64,000 nucleotides of DNA, from positions 47,277,963-47,341,962 of the forward strand of contig CM048554.1 of assembly GCA_026413225.1 (NCBI GenBank), given 5' to 3'. Of this stretch, positions 22,215-36,500 are shown one piece after another. A model generated the notes under the pieces. That model searched no databases, was not told where the DNA came from, and saw only the letters and a list, made by a program, of their open reading frames with translations. A program made the translations under genes and the position numbers. Numbering within the stretch: position 1 is the first letter of the stretch; each line of letters opens with the position of its first letter. This DNA is from Otis tarda. Its lineage: Eukaryota > Chordata > Aves > Otidiformes > Otididae.

Positions 22215-25200
22215 GTAAGTTTAAATCAGTCCCCAGTTTTCTTTATCAGTGATAGGGTACCCATCATTTTTTTCTTTTAAGTCAAAGTGAAGGCACATTT
22301 TGCATGTGCTGCATCTCCAAACATACTGCCATAGCTGGAGGGCCCTGTTCTCCTATACGAAGTTGGAAGAAGAAATGGAAAGAGTGCGCTGTGCTGCCTC
22401 TAGGGAACAGCGCAGCAGCCTGGGTTTATCTGCGGCTGCCAGAGGAGTTCAGCTAAAGGGAAAGAAACCTGAGAGAGCAAATCCCAACCCTCTCCACAAA
22501 CACTTGCAGACATCTCCCTCAGCTCCGAGCCAGGCATCACACTTATTTGCACCCCTGCTGTGCCCCTCTCTGAGGTGTGCTGGGAGAGTTTTCTCAGCAG
22601 GTCCCTTCCACCTGGCTGGTGGCTGGTCTTCAAATGAAGCCATGGTTGCAGCTGCCTAATCATTGCACAGCCCGTTAGTTTTCATTCTTAATCACTTGTA
22701 CACTCCAACTTTTGTTCAAACTCCTTCTAGGATGGACAGACCAGTTCACAGCAGGACAGGTAGGGATGTGTCCGTACATCAAGCCATAGTCTACAGCTCG
22801 GTGGCCAGGCTGTTTCAGGCCATCTGCACGCAAGGTTGGATTTTTGACAGGTATTTGTGGCATCCTTTCACTTTTTCAAAGCTGGTCAAAGCTTTTAACT
22901 TCAGTTACAATAATGAATTTAGTTACAACAACTAAGTAAAAAGTTAACTGTTCTTTTGACGGACTAGAACAAGGGCAACTAATGTAAAAGCCAACTTGCT
23001 ATTCACCACAGCCTATCGTCCACTGCTTTGCTGAGGGGCACTCTGCATGGCAGAACTGTACAAACCAGACCAACTCCATCCTTCTCAGTAAGACATCGAT
23101 GTGACCAGCTGCTCCTCTCAGCTGGTCCATTAGAGAAGAGCAGGATTGTGGATGGCGCATTATGTGGCCACATATATCAGAGAAGAGCTTTTCGGAGGAG
23201 TGACGTATGGATAGGAGCTGCATTACAAGGATTAATTACAGGTTTTCCTTGTGAGGCTTCAGTGTGCTGTGATCTATACTGGTTACTTGACTAGACATCT
23301 GATTTTCAAAGAGATCTAGATTTTTTGCTGCCCTAGAAGTCTGGCTTAGGCCATTGCTTTAGACAGGACTCTCCAATTATTTGTGGGCTCTACTTTTTTT
23401 TTTTTTTTTTTTCTTCAGTCTATTGCTAGAAGGACATAACACATTGACAAATTATTCTTTCAATGCCACATTGGAGAAGCCAGTTCCCAGAGCAAGGGTC
23501 TAACGGCACTAGGCAGGCTTATGAAGCATAGTACTGGAATCAGGGTTTCGTACAAATAAGAACAAATAGGGTATATGCTAATGCTGTCTAAAATAAAGCC
23601 TCCTGGTTAATGAGGATCTTTGTAACATCTTATGATTACTACAAGATTGTAATATGAATGCTTTGTAAGATATTACATGTAATATATCATTCATCCAATC
23701 TTAAACATACTTTCTTGTGACATCGCAAATGCTGTTCTAGATAAAGATATCTCTGCTGCCTGCAAATGTAAATTTAGGTATTAAAAATTATATTGCAAGT
23801 AAAGACCTCTTTAAAGAAAATGTTTAAATATATATAATTTAATACAGATTTCTTTAATTTGCATTACTGCTGACTTCTTGCCTCAGAATTAATTTCTTGG
23901 ACCCATTTTAGTGTTTCTATCAGTGGGAAGCTTTTCCCTCACTATGTAATGCTCTGAGAGAAAGCAAACCTTCCTCTTCTCATGTGCCCAGAAAAGCTCA
24001 GGATGTGCAAACAGACCCCTAAATCACTTGCCTCTTACTAGAAACAGAATTTGCTGGACCATTTCAGTAGCATCCTCTTGTAGTACACAGGAATTAAAAC
24101 ATCTTCACAGGCCTTAACTTCCAGACATGCTCAACAAGTGAAACCACCAGCATCCTCAGGATCTTTGACAATCAGCTAAACTGGGTTTCTAACCTCATTT
24201 TTCCCATTCAAATCTAACTTGCAACAGGCATTCAAAAGAAAGCGTTGTTATTTTAAATGTAAGTAAGTCTAAAGCTCACGTAGTCAAATCTGCCTGCAGC
24301 AATCCAGCAACTTCCAGAGCCTTGCCCTGATTTTCAAACTAATAAACTTCAGAAGGATGTGAGCTTAATTCATACAAACCAGGCCACTTCTTTTTAGGTA
24401 CCTCCATATGGATTATCGGCTGAAATCCAAGTACCCAGATCTGAGAGCCAGCCAAAGGCCTTGAAGTGCAAACATTTAAGAAATACCATGTATATTTTTA
24501 AAAGACATGACAAAAAGTGCACTATTTTACCAGTGACATTTATTTGAAGGGACACAGAACATTCCCTAAAGCCCTTTAAAGGAGGAAATATAAACAGCTT
24601 CCTTAAAGCTATTAATTCCTAAGTAGCCTTAATACAGTTGATAAGATTAGCCTCCATGCATTACATGAGCTTGGACATTTTATAATACCAGACAAAGGCA
24701 TGTGTGCGGCTTAGCAGAGCATGGGAATGCTATATTGGGCTCGTAGGCACCACGCACCTCCAGCTAATGGGCAGGGAAGATTTTCAAGGCCTGACGTGAA
24801 AAAAAAAAAGGGATCCCCAGCAAAACAATTACTTATTTTCACCCGACTTGTTCGTTTTGTAAAAAAGACAAACACTGCTCTTACCACAATCAATGTAAAA
24901 TGGGGCTGGCTCACAAATGCTAATAAAAAAAATAAATTAAAGAGCATTATTAGAGATTAGTTAATTAAGAGATAAGGCCAGAAAAATACAATGGGGCCAT
25001 GGGATAACAGCCCCCTGCGGGGAGACGAAGGCTTAGGCACATTTATTTCTGGTAACAGGAATGCAGCCATCCAAATGAAATCTAAAGTGCTGCAGATGTG
25101 AAACCTGTTTTTTTATTTTTTAAAAAATTATATCAGACCTATAGTGTCCGGTGACTGACTGAAACACTGAAGCAGTACAACACCTCTCCCAAAGCACCTG

Positions 25201-26910
25201 TATTTGCTGATCCCATGTCCTTTTACAGGTATCACTGAATTCTGATCCAGAGCCAATTTGTGAGGTAGGGAAGCTGGAAGAAACTCCAGCCTGGAGGAGC
25301 TCAGCTTTGTGGGCACAACTCCTGCAGCACCCTTCCCCGCACAGTACCAAGGGAAGGGCTGAGCAGGCCTCGCCCCTCCCATCCCACCAGCCCACTCCAA
25401 AGCAACACAGACAGAATAAGTCCTGCCCGAGTAACCCGTTTCTGCTAAAAAGAAGGACAGTCCATAAACATGAGTCAATTATTAAGTTCATTATGAGGTG
25501 CATTTCCATAGTTCATCCTCAAATACAGTTTTTCCAGAGCAAAGGGTGGTGTGGGAATCAGAGGTATGCGCAAACTCGGCAGAACAAGGACCAAAGTGGG
25601 AGTCTGCAGCCCGTTGCCCAATGGAAGGCACACCACTTGACCAGGCAACCAGGCCTCCACACATCTTACATCACATTCCCAGGCTAAACAGGGTCAAGCA
25701 TCACAAATCAGAAATGGAGAGACTCAGGCATGAGACACTTGGTAAGGCATGGCTGCAGCTGGAGAGGCGAAGAAAGGAGGAGACCAGAGCCGTAAGCCTG
25801 AGGCACACAATTCCTCAGACTGACAGTCTTTGTTAAAAGGGTGAAAATGAAGTTTAATTCTTGAAAACAAACACATAGAAGTCACTTTGAAATACACAGT
25901 GATACAGAATCTAGCAGCAATGTCAAAGAAACGTCGTCCCTGCCAGCTGTGCATCCCTCCCAGCTGGAGACCCACCAAGCCCACCCTTCAGAAAGAGACT
26001 CACAGTGGTATGTCTAGATTTCACAGAATGTCCCTGACTCCAGGGGGACAAAATGACTTTCTGTCCTCTCACACTTGGCAAGCTGGTGCTCAACCAGGAG
26101 TACGGCTCACACACATGCACATTGCCAGTGCCACATACCCTCCCCATATTCCCATACCCTCCTCAAATATTTCACAACTAGGTCTCTGCCACTAGCAAAG
26201 ACTTACAAGTGGATCCTGAAGCTCTGAGAGAAGGGAAACAACCTCATCCTCCTTCCACTACAATCACTGCTCCCACAGCCCTGGGAAATGGCACATGCCT
26301 GGAGCAGGGCTTCCCACCCTGAGCATGTGTTGTGCTTCAGTCCCATGAAGCATCCACGTTGGTTCTTGGGTTTGCTGTCTTAGACAGATGTGGCACCTTT
26401 CAACACCTGCATAACTTTTATTCCACATCTGCCCAACTATTTGACATGCTACCCACACTGAAATGTTTAAGTATCTCACATACGTTGATATAAACAGCAG
26501 TTCCCCTCCAGCCTCCCAGCTGAACACTGTGCTTCTGCATGCTCCAACTGCCACACGTTGCTATCACATAGCATTTACCTCTCCATTAAAAAAACAAACA
26601 AACAAAACCAAAAAAACCCCCCACACACTCAAAATTCCTTTTTTTCAGTTCCATCCTGTTCAAGCTGACAGTAGAGATAGAGGGAAGCTTAAAGCCTACA
26701 TTGTGAAGTAGTACACAGAAAGAAAATATAACATGAACTACTTTGTTTCAGAGTTCATGTCATGTTCTGAGCTTTCAGCTACTAGAGCACTTTATGAATT
26801 ACCAAAGCTTGACATGGAAAGATTTAAAACACACAGATGAGATGTCTAACCAGTTCAACAGCACTAAATAAATTCCCAACAATTACTGCATTTTTTTTTT
26901 CTTCTTCTAG
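22215..26910 (+). other. intron of the unassigned gene / PRPH2 downstream region
   Basis: 4.7 kb of AT-rich DNA with homopolymer tracts (T run near 23393-23412, A-rich stretch near 26586-26612). No family was recognised in its open frames. Confidence 0.5.
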
Positions 26911-27107
26911 TGTCCTTTGTGCCAAATTGCACATTAATTCCAAAAGACTCTGATACAACCATTGCAAGAAAACGCAGGCTCCTTGGAACTGTCTTTACGG
27001 GAAGCAAACGTCACCCCTCCAATGCAGGCATCTCTGGTTGGAGCAGACCAGTGAATTACATCAGTGAACATATTGCCGATCTCCTTGCCTTCATTATCTT
27101 TACATAA
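26911..27107 (+). CDS. unassigned exon C (terminal coding exon)
   Basis: This exon follows a very strong acceptor: ten T residues, then CTTCTTCTAG. Joined to exon B it reads Met-SFVPNCTLIPKDSDT, then a basic run (ARKRR) and GISGWSRPVNY, and stops at TAA 27105-27107. It contributes 65 residues counting the split Met. No canonical AATAAA follows closely, so a further 3' exon using a weak donor such as CCA|GTGAAT is possible. No family is recognised. The product would be short, basic, soluble and Pro/aromatic-rich. Confidence 0.5.
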
Positions 27108-30100
27108 TCATTTCTCTAATTTATTAACACGCTTTAGCATCCTCCACGTTTAGAGTACTGCAAGTACAGAAATATGTTCCACACATTATTCTGCAAATAC
27201 GTGGTTGGTTTCAAACCAACGCCTTGGTTTTAAAAGACACTAAAACATCCCACAGCAGTGATGCACAGACGCCATCACTAACCTGAGCTCAGCTGTCCCA
27301 CCCTGCCCAGGGCTGACTAGCCAGTCTGGCTTTCCTTTCAGGATCCTACACAAAGGACAAGGTGGAAAACTTACCACCTCCGAGCTCACGCCGTCTGGAA
27401 AGAGGCTGTGAAAATACATATTCACAAACTGACGAAAAAGTAACATTTAATCATTGCTGTCATGGAGACGAAGATCAGTACTTGCCATTTTTTAGCTCCT
27501 ACACCTGGTGCACTGCAGAGCCTCCTCATGCTCTCCTCCTTTTTTCCTCCAAGAGAAGAGGATTTGACAAATCTCTCCATCAAGACACAAACACGTAAGA
27601 TTTGGGCATCTAATGTTTGCATGCCAGGAGAGGGGGAAAGGTGGCAGAAGAGCAGAAAAAAAACAGAGGGTGAATATGCAACAGCCTCCAGACAAGATTA
27701 TGCAAAGCAGTTTTTATACTTGGTACAAAGATTTGTAGAAGATATGTTTAACATACTACGAATGAAGTACGAATAGAAACATACGTGTATAAAACAGCAG
27801 AATGAGTAACTGAGCAAGCGTTTAAAGAGCAGCATGCATAGATAAACAGGGATGTGACTGGCAGCAATAGATGCTGAGAAATGTGTTGTTTGCACCCAGC
27901 CCAGGAAGCCTGAGCTCCAACTGGCCACAGCACAACTGAATGTTCAGAAGCACATCTGCACTGTGGTAACAAGAGGGAGAAAATCAGGTTATAGTGTGTT
28001 GTGTGTGCCATTCCTCTTCAAATTGTTATATTCTAGCCAAGGCACCTCAAAGCAGGAAAAGACAATGGGCAGCCTTACTTAAGATCTGTGAAGGGTGAAG
28101 CAGGATACTGAGGCAAAACATGGCACCACAGGTACTGCTCAACCCCAATGGGTAGAAAAAACCTTTCCAAAAGCCAGCTTGCCATCATCACCAACCAAGC
28201 AGTACGTAGGGAGGACTCAGCAGCCATTGCTCCCGTCCTGCAAGTAGTCCTGGCCAGACCACTCAGATACACACATCTTGGTGCCCGTGGTTGTAAATGT
28301 GTAGGTGGATACAGTGAACTTTAAAAGTTAAATGAGATAGAACCACCACGCCCTTCCATAGGGTTTCAAGCTGAAGCGAGAAGATGTTTTAGTACCAAGC
28401 TTCCACCTACCACCATAAATAGTGGGTTAGTTGTCCGGGCCAGCTGGTGGTAAGGTGCACTAAACAGCATCGAAACACTCCCTACGTGATCAGAGAGCTA
28501 CAACACACATTCAATGCGCGGTATTCACAGGGCCCTGCTGTGTAAACGTCAGAACTATTTTACTGCAGCTTATGCTCCTGAATCAGTCTGTAATATGTTT
28601 AACAAAATATGTATTGATTACCGTAAGATAAAAAGAATATTATTGACAAAACTAGCTCAATATCGTTGCATAAAAGTCACACCTGAATTAGCCATCAGAT
28701 ACTTAGACAACTATCCCAGAACAGAAGCAGGAATCACCATTTCTCCTGACTACTGTTAGCCTCAGGATAAAAGAGACTGTAACAAAACCCCTTCTCGCTC
28801 TTACTGGAAAAAGCTGCCTAAGAGTCTGAAGAGCACAGCTCTGTGGGACTTTCAGAGAGCTTTCCAGTGGATGAATTCCCAGAGCCTGGTCTAGAGGCAA
28901 GCACTGACTGGTCAAGAGCCTCAGCCAAGCCTGGGATTCCCAGCTGTCCACGTGATGTGGAGCTCTTCACTGTCCCTTTCCCAATGGTTCAAACTTCCAC
29001 AACAGCAAACCCCAAAACTGCATGGGCACTGGCTAGCTGCAAAGAGAGGCAGGGAGGCTCCAGCTCCTTCTGGGCACCCCTCCACATTCTAGAGCAGTCC
29101 CAGCAGCCAAGCAGACAACTCTACTTAATGATCCCAGCCTGATGGTAATGCCTTTCCATCAGTCACTGCTGGTTCCCCAAACCAACAAATGACACTCCAA
29201 GGTGAAGCCACTTACTGGTAACAAGAAGTTATCAGCAACTGGAGATTAAGATGAGGTATCCACACACACACACAACATTCATCAGGCACTAAATGATGGA
29301 TACTTTTTTGCCTGAGCAACACCCATTTGCAATGTTCTTACTGTGGGACTCTTCCCACCTTTCCTGAACATAGCCCAAAAGGAGAAGCCAACTCTACTTC
29401 CCATTATTCTAAACATTCTAATCCCATGAGTTAAGAAAAAAAGGAAGTAATGGTAAGAAGAGACATTCCCATCACTGGTAAGCAACCTTTCTGTGTAGTC
29501 GCAAGCGCCTGTGCCCATGCCTTTACGCTGAAGACACACTGAAGCAGTACCACACAACCTGAACCTGTTACCCAGAGAAAGCAGGTAGTCAAACGGTGAT
29601 GTGTTAGCTATGTGCTCAGATGTGTGGTTGGCAGGCTCCCTGGCTGTCGTCACTCCTTGAGCACCTGGAAGCATTCCTGCAGAAGACAACCTCAATACTG
29701 CATCCAGTGTTGTTCCCATGAAGCCTCCAACCTTGTCCCAGTATCCTACTTGTCCCTGCATGGAGACTCTCCATAAGGAGATGAGGAACTGAACAGCTAA
29801 TGGTAGAGAGGTGGATGCCCCCCTAAGAAAGTTTTCCCTTAATGCCAGTTAAGATACGAAGAGCACCATTCCCATTCCCACCAAGATGAAGGATTGCCCA
29901 GGTAACAGTCCTGGCTCACCAAAACAAGAGCCAGAAGATCAGAACCATGAAGGTCAAAAGACCCATAGAAGCCCCACAAAGATCAACCCAATATCTCTTG
30001 CTATTACCAGAGACAGCCTTCCTATCCCGGTCATACACAAAATCATTCAATTGTCAGCTTAGTTTAAAGGCCTATTCCTCTTTTGCTTGTAAACGTAAGT

Positions 30101-31869
30101 TGCTGTAAAGCCACTTTCTCTCTACAAGAGATGTCTTACTTTAGAAAAACTTCCAATAGGATTTCAGACAACACCCTCATAACCAATCTGGAGAGATGTA
30201 GACTAGATTGCAAGGTGGACAGAAACCTGGCTAGATTTTCAGGCTCAGAGGGCGGCAACGAACAGCTGGACACTAACCAGTTTACAAGTGGCATTCCCCA
30301 GGGGCTCCTATTCAAGCCAAAACTGTTTAATACTCTCAATAATCTCAACAGTGTGATGGAAATACAGAGCCACTACTTCGTGCCCAAGACAAAGGCAGGA
30401 AGAGGAGCAGAGAGGGGCAGAAGACTCCTGTGAAGGACTCTGCTGTGAAGAGATTTGAGATGCAGCTCCCCTTGTGCAATTTAATCTTTGAAAAAGGAAA
30501 ATAGCTGGGATTTTGGGCTGGAGGTACTTTCACAGTAAATTGAGCATCCATTTTTTCTACACATTCAGGTCATAGGGAAAATGATCACAGTGATTTAGCT
30601 TCTAAACAAAACACCAAGTCATTTAGCATAAAACAAAATGCACTTAAATGAGATGCCAGGGCTAGAGCCTGAGAGCTCGTAAGGCTGCACATCAAAAGTA
30701 AAAGAACAGAAGGTCCGTGTCGTCACACTTGTACAGTAAAAGAGAGAGCCTCCTAAGGCAGATCGGGGAGTGTATAAAGCATTACCTTGAAGTATGAAAG
30801 GAGCAAAAAACATTACTCATGTGAACCCTCAACTCTCATCCCTTTATAAAATATAATTTACAATCCTTTAAAAAGACGATTAGACTTTTTGGTAGAGGTC
30901 AAGAAAGGTTTAGCTGACTGAAGCAAATGACACTAATAACATAATCATCTTACATTTTTAGCTAGGGAATTGCAGATGTTGCACATCCAGGTATTTCTGT
31001 TAGCTTGTGATTAACAAGGTGACACACTTGAAGGAACAAGCTCAGCAGAACTCTAAAAACAACGTTTAAAAAGCGCTTATTGAATGTCAACACCAAAAGC
31101 ATTTACTTGATGCTTTCAGCTTTGTTTTGTTTTCTGTTGTGATGGTTTCTGGTTTGGGGATGTTGTGGTTTTTTCTTGTTGCTTTTTTCTCCCCCCAAAC
31201 ACAGAATACATTGTTGATTGTACACGTAACCCGCAAATATTAAAGTTATATCCAATTTATTACAGATATTATTTCCCTGATACTGAAACAATGTTATATA
31301 TAGAAATATTTCTACAGTAATATAAATACATGCAAACCAAATCAGAAAATAGAAGTCTGAGTAAAGAATGACTGAACTTGCAAAAAAATGCTAAATTGTG
31401 TACTTTGCAATTATTTGTGGCCATAATTTTACCAACCTATTCAACCTTGCAGTCTCCAACTCTGATTCTAGAGAAAAAAAAAAATCCTTCTTGCTGTCAA
31501 TATTTTGCTTTGCACAGAGAAATCTGTCAGTATCATCAATTATCTTTTTAATATTATGCTTACAGGAAAAGAGATTTTTTCAGTGCAGTTACACATTATT
31601 TGAAACTGTGGCACACAGCTCAAGAAGCAAGACTCTCTGCAAAAGAATAGTAACATCACCAAAAAGTGTGATTTTCAAATACCATGCACAGAACATTGTT
31701 GATATATCAACCAGCTTAAGTAGGGGAAGACAGAGATGAAGCACTAATGTAATTTTTTCCTGCAACTTCTGCATGCCTCTGTAAAAAGTGACAGCAATAT
31801 ATAAATGATTAGAGCTATGACAGGTAGCAGAGATAAGAGTAGTCTGTACTGGTTTTAAGAAAAGGAAAT
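27108..31869. other. intergenic region between the unassigned gene and UBR2
   Basis: About 4.8 kb without a recognised gene. It contains a CR1 reverse-transcriptase-region remnant (about 30150-30365), a short CA repeat (29262-29275) and a 159-codon minus-strand open frame (29282-29761) of unknown nature. Confidence 0.55.
30150..30365 (+). repeat. degenerate CR1 internal (ORF2) fragment
   Basis: The run around CTGGAGAGATGTAGACTAGA, followed by AGTGGCATTCCCCAGGGG and TTTAATACTCTCAATAATCT, follows the order of the CR1 reverse-transcriptase coding region, which includes the SGVPQG-type block. Frames are disrupted and the copy is old. It does not reach the 3' end typical of most CR1 copies. Confidence 0.45.
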
Positions 31870-33418
31870 CAACATTGGCCAAGTTTCTTTATTTCATATT
31901 TCACATCTTCACTCAATACTGTTACTGAATGTTTGAAAAATTGTCCTGTACACCATGAATATACAAAATTTATCTGAAGCGTTAAATCTGTAAAAATAGA
32001 AACAATTCAGTCAGACAGTGTAACTGAAGACATGGCAGATAGTAAAGGGATTGCTTATCTGGGCTGAAGACATGGTCAGAAAGTAATACTTAACTAAAAG
32101 GTTATTAAGGAAACAGAACTATGTAAATTAAGATTTTACCAATTTGTCGGAAGATAGGAGAAATAAAGGTAATAGGTTTTATTTTACCTAAATAAGCATA
32201 ATGTCACTTTTTAGAGACACCTTGGCGGTCTAATTACATACAGCTAGAAAACTCACTGCCTTCAGGCACCCTCATACCAAGTGCAAATCTGCGCAGTTAT
32301 AGAATATATTTATAAAATATACTATATGCAAACATCTTTACAGAGCTTTATATCAAGCCAAAAAGTAAATATACTTGATGGGACAACAGAAAAAAAAATG
32401 AATTAATGCAAAAATGTGGGCAGTGTGATTGTGGCCCTTCAAAGCCAGAGGAAACCATTCAGTTTGTCTGCAACAAAGAGGAGATGAGATTTGCACCTTA
32501 GAAGTTGACTGTTAAAAAAAATGAAGAAAATATCCCCTGTGCTTCTGCAAATTAACATAAAATTAGCTTTCATGACATTTTATATATTGTCATTATCTTA
32601 AAATATCTTCTGAAGCACAATGTCAACCTTGAATACCAATAACCAATCAGATAATTGAAAGTGAAAGTGTTTCCAAGCTAAATTCAAATTATAAACTACA
32701 TAATTCTAAGGAGTGCAATGCTCTGGAAAAAGCTTTAAATTAAATTATTTTACTTGTAAAGCTAGTGTTAGGGGTTTTTTTAAATTAAAAAACAGCTGGA
32801 AGCAAGAAAGCTGCAAGAGTACAAATGACAAAATTCTTTTAGATACACCAAGTGAAAGAGTGAATTATCCACCGATGCAGACAAACATCCATTTGCTACA
32901 TTATTTGCTTCCTTACTTCATTCCATTGCATGTACACACAGCTTAAGTATTAAGATGCAGAATAATAAATAAAACGGCTCAGATTACTAGCAAGGGGCAA
33001 AACACAATCCGTAATTGTGCTCTATCTAGTTTCTGTTTCAGCAGTCTCTCTCTTGCAGTTTATAAGAAAAATCAGTCAGACTTCCAAAAAGAGTCATTCT
33101 TTTTGTATCAGAAACTCAAGTTCATTTGCCCAGGTTTATAACCCAAGACATTTCTGTGAAGGAAGCACAGTGCAAATAATATGACTAATAAAACTTGCTT
33201 ACATAAGAAAGAAGTTTACTCAATTAATGTTAACTGGTATCTTTATGAAATACATTGTAAAACAAAGATTAAATAACAGGACTGGGTTTGTTTTGTTTTT
33301 GTTGGTTTTTGTTTTGTTTTTTTTTTTTTTTTTACTCTGACTTTTTTCATAATCCCTCCTTTGAAAAGCTTACTGAGTTACAAAAATCTTAATAAAGTTC
33401 GTCTTCAGCAGACAATCA
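31870..33418 (-). other. UBR2: probable UBR2 3' UTR
   Basis: This AT-rich sequence follows the UBR2 stop. On the minus strand AATAAA lies at 31893-31888, followed by a T/G-rich stretch, and an earlier AATAAA at 32183-32178. The end given assumes the more distal of these two signals. Length about 1.5 kb; unverified. Confidence 0.35.
33310..33332. repeat. poly(T) tract
   Basis: A T-rich run preceded by GTTTT repeats lies just downstream of the UBR2 stop codon, so it is A-rich in the UBR2 transcript. Confidence 0.75.
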
Positions 33419-33560
33419 TTATAAATGCTGCCAATCAATGCCAACTAGTGTTTGATTTGCTTCTTGTGCATGTCCAATTTCCTCTGTGATACTGTGCTGC
33501 TGCCAGAGTTTTTGAATCTTTTTAAATCGTTCTTTGCACAGATGTAAGGGATTTCCGCGT
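33419..33560 (-). CDS. UBR2: UBR2 exon L (terminal coding exon)
   Basis: Encodes [14 protein letters not shown] through GIDWQHL and the stop codon. The first base completes an Arg codon split with exon L-1. The acceptor is TTTTCAG. The C-terminus is nearly identical to the human protein. Confidence 0.97.
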
Positions 33561-36500
33561 CTGAAAAGGAGATAATACTTATCAGGAATGACAAAACACT
33601 GCAAATAAGCACAGACACTCAGATGTGACATATTAAATAACCCTTTAAAATATTAAAATATTTAGATAACCTTTTAACCTTATTCTTTTGTCAGAACAAA
33701 TCACCAGATACTTGGATTAGTAAACTGGAGTGCTACCTTGTCTGGTCCCCAACCCTTACGGCTCAACAATTCCCTCCAGTCTTTGGGAACCTCATGTACA
33801 GCCCACGGAAGTCTGAACATCGGTTTTCTGTAATCCTTCCGTGCTGAACTAGTTCATATTCTACGATTTTGACCAGTTTCAGAAGTAGCAAACATTAACA
33901 ATATCAAGTTCCCAAACTATTCTCATAGGAAGTAGAGATAGGAGTCAAGACAAAGAACAACTACATTAAATAATCTCATAATATTTTCACTTGGTATTAA
34001 ATTAACATAAGTTATACACATAAATACACTATATACAAATAAAATATTCAGCCTTGGTTTCCAGGCAACTTCACAGATGCTAAAAAGATTTAAGTTTCTA
34101 TACCTCAATACAACTGTTTATAACCTGGGAAAGATCACCCCTTAAATATTTTTAACCTAAAAATATGCATTAGCATTAAAATGTCTGAAGATATTAGATG
34201 CAGCAGCAATATCAAACTATAATATTAACCATAGAAAGTGTATATTACAAATCAGATAGTTACAGAATTCCTGTCTTTAAAAGATGTATTTTTGAAAATA
34301 TTTACCTGAGTCCCTGGTCTGTCTCTCCATAGTCATCAAGATAAGGAGGAGGATAAAAGCAGCCCTTCGTTTTTCCAGCTAAAAATAGCACCTGACATTC
34401 TCGTACTCTAGAGAGAAACACAGAGAAGAATTTAGGTAGTGATTTTTCGGTGAATAGTTTCTCATATTTTCATAGACACTGCTTTTCCAATTCTCACATA
34501 CTTTCATTCTGTATAATCTGCACATACAGTTTTTTAAAGGTTGTTTTTTTTTTTAATTAAAGATCTTATTCTCTTCCTGTTATAACTCCTCAATAGCAGT
34601 TAAAAACAATGTAATTTAATGTGATATTATTTGTAGTCTGTGTAAAATACTCGACATAACCACAACAAGAAAATAAAACAATTTCATTTCTCACTAAGCT
34701 TTGCCAAAGTGAAAATAGACATTATTTAACCCTTCCTTGTATGCAGGAAGAAAACTAAAATTAATTTTTATGTTTTCCACAGTAGCAGCAACAACAGCAC
34801 AACAGAATCAAGGTATTTACCTTCATTGTTTTCTAATACTTGAGTGGAAATAAACACACAGAGAAAATAAATTCACTTTAAAATGAAATTCAAATTTTCT
34901 ATGATACTTTATCTTCAAAGAAACAACCTCTGAACATTATATAAAAGTATATGGAAGATGGATACACTCTAGTTTTTATGCAACCCTGTTGTTACAAAGC
35001 ACTGCTTTTACAAACCATTCCTGCAATCACATTTCTAGAACTACTCATTTCATGTCTACACACGCCATCTAACCCAGAAATCTAAGTAGAGGTCTTCAGT
35101 TCCTTACCTAAGGAATATGCCCACTCCAGAACCGCAAGTGTATGTATGTGCAGTGCAGGCTCCAACATCTTCTCCTTCTAACTCAGTTTGACAACAGTAA
35201 CTCTGAGAACACAGCATGGTCCCACACACAAGGCACAATGTTGGAGCTCTGCTTTTATCACCACCTGATTTCGGACACCTTTTGTCAAGCAAAATAAAAA
35301 AAAAATCCATTGTATGTATTAACTCTAGATAGTGCAAAGATTCAAAAGTACTTCTGAACATTTATACAGTTAATTTATAATTTAATTAATATAATATAAT
35401 GTTAATTCTGAACATTTATACAGTTGTACAGATTCTTGCAATTTCTGTTTCACTGACACGGTACTTCTGTTGGAAGAGACCACAATCAGTATGTGCCATT
35501 ACCTTTATGATTCTATAAACATCCTTCTGAGGCTTTCAGGTTAGAAGTTTCCTAGTTCACCTAAAGGAGCAGAAGACTTTAGGGGTCCTCACTGTAATTG
35601 CATACTACTTACGAGAAACTGGATGCTTGGTTAATGAGGCAGCTGTAGTCATCCGGAAGGTCTATTAATTTGTTGGATTCTCTTGCATAGCTAGAATAAA
35701 GCAATCAAATTAACCACTCATATTTCAGTGAATAATACTCAGTGATTTCAAACTCATTCATGTTTTCCTGACTCATCTAAAGAGCATCTGTGAATAATTA
35801 ATTTTTTTACGTTTTCCTCTTCTCTGCCATTCATAGAGTAAAATGGCAGCACATTAAAAAAAAAAAAGAATTCACAATATCTATTTGTTCTGCTTCCTCA
35901 GTTTGCTTTGTATTTCCTTTTGTCACTAATATTGAACAGAAAATAGTCTGACACTCAAGTCCAGAGAACTTGTATCGTGAATAGAATTAAATATTAATGA
36001 AATGAAAAGGATATATTTAATACCAAATATTTATATCTTTAGAAATAACAGCTAAAAGTTAGGGTTTTTTTTCAGATGCTATACACTAAATTTTAATAAT
36101 CTTCAACTCTAAGAATAATATAAATTAGACTGCAAAATGTAAACAGAAGTTTGTAACAGAAGCAAGGTACAAGAATATGCTGAGAGAAAAAAAAATCACT
36201 GTCAAGTTAGACATAATCTTGGCAAGAGCAGTTAAGAATCAGCAAAAGGAACACATGGAAAAAAATCCCAACAATTAAACATAACAGGATATCAATTATG
36301 CAAACAGAGTATTCTTACTGTGTAAGATTGTATCTGGTTTGCATGGCAAGGTTTTGGTAGCAGAGGGGCTACAGGGGTGGCTTCTGCGAGAAGCTGATAG
36401 AAGGTTCCCCTATGTCTGACAGAGCCAATGCCAGCCAGCTCCAAGACGGACCTGACGCTGGCCAAGGCCAAGCCCATCAGTGACAGTGGTAGTGCCTCTG

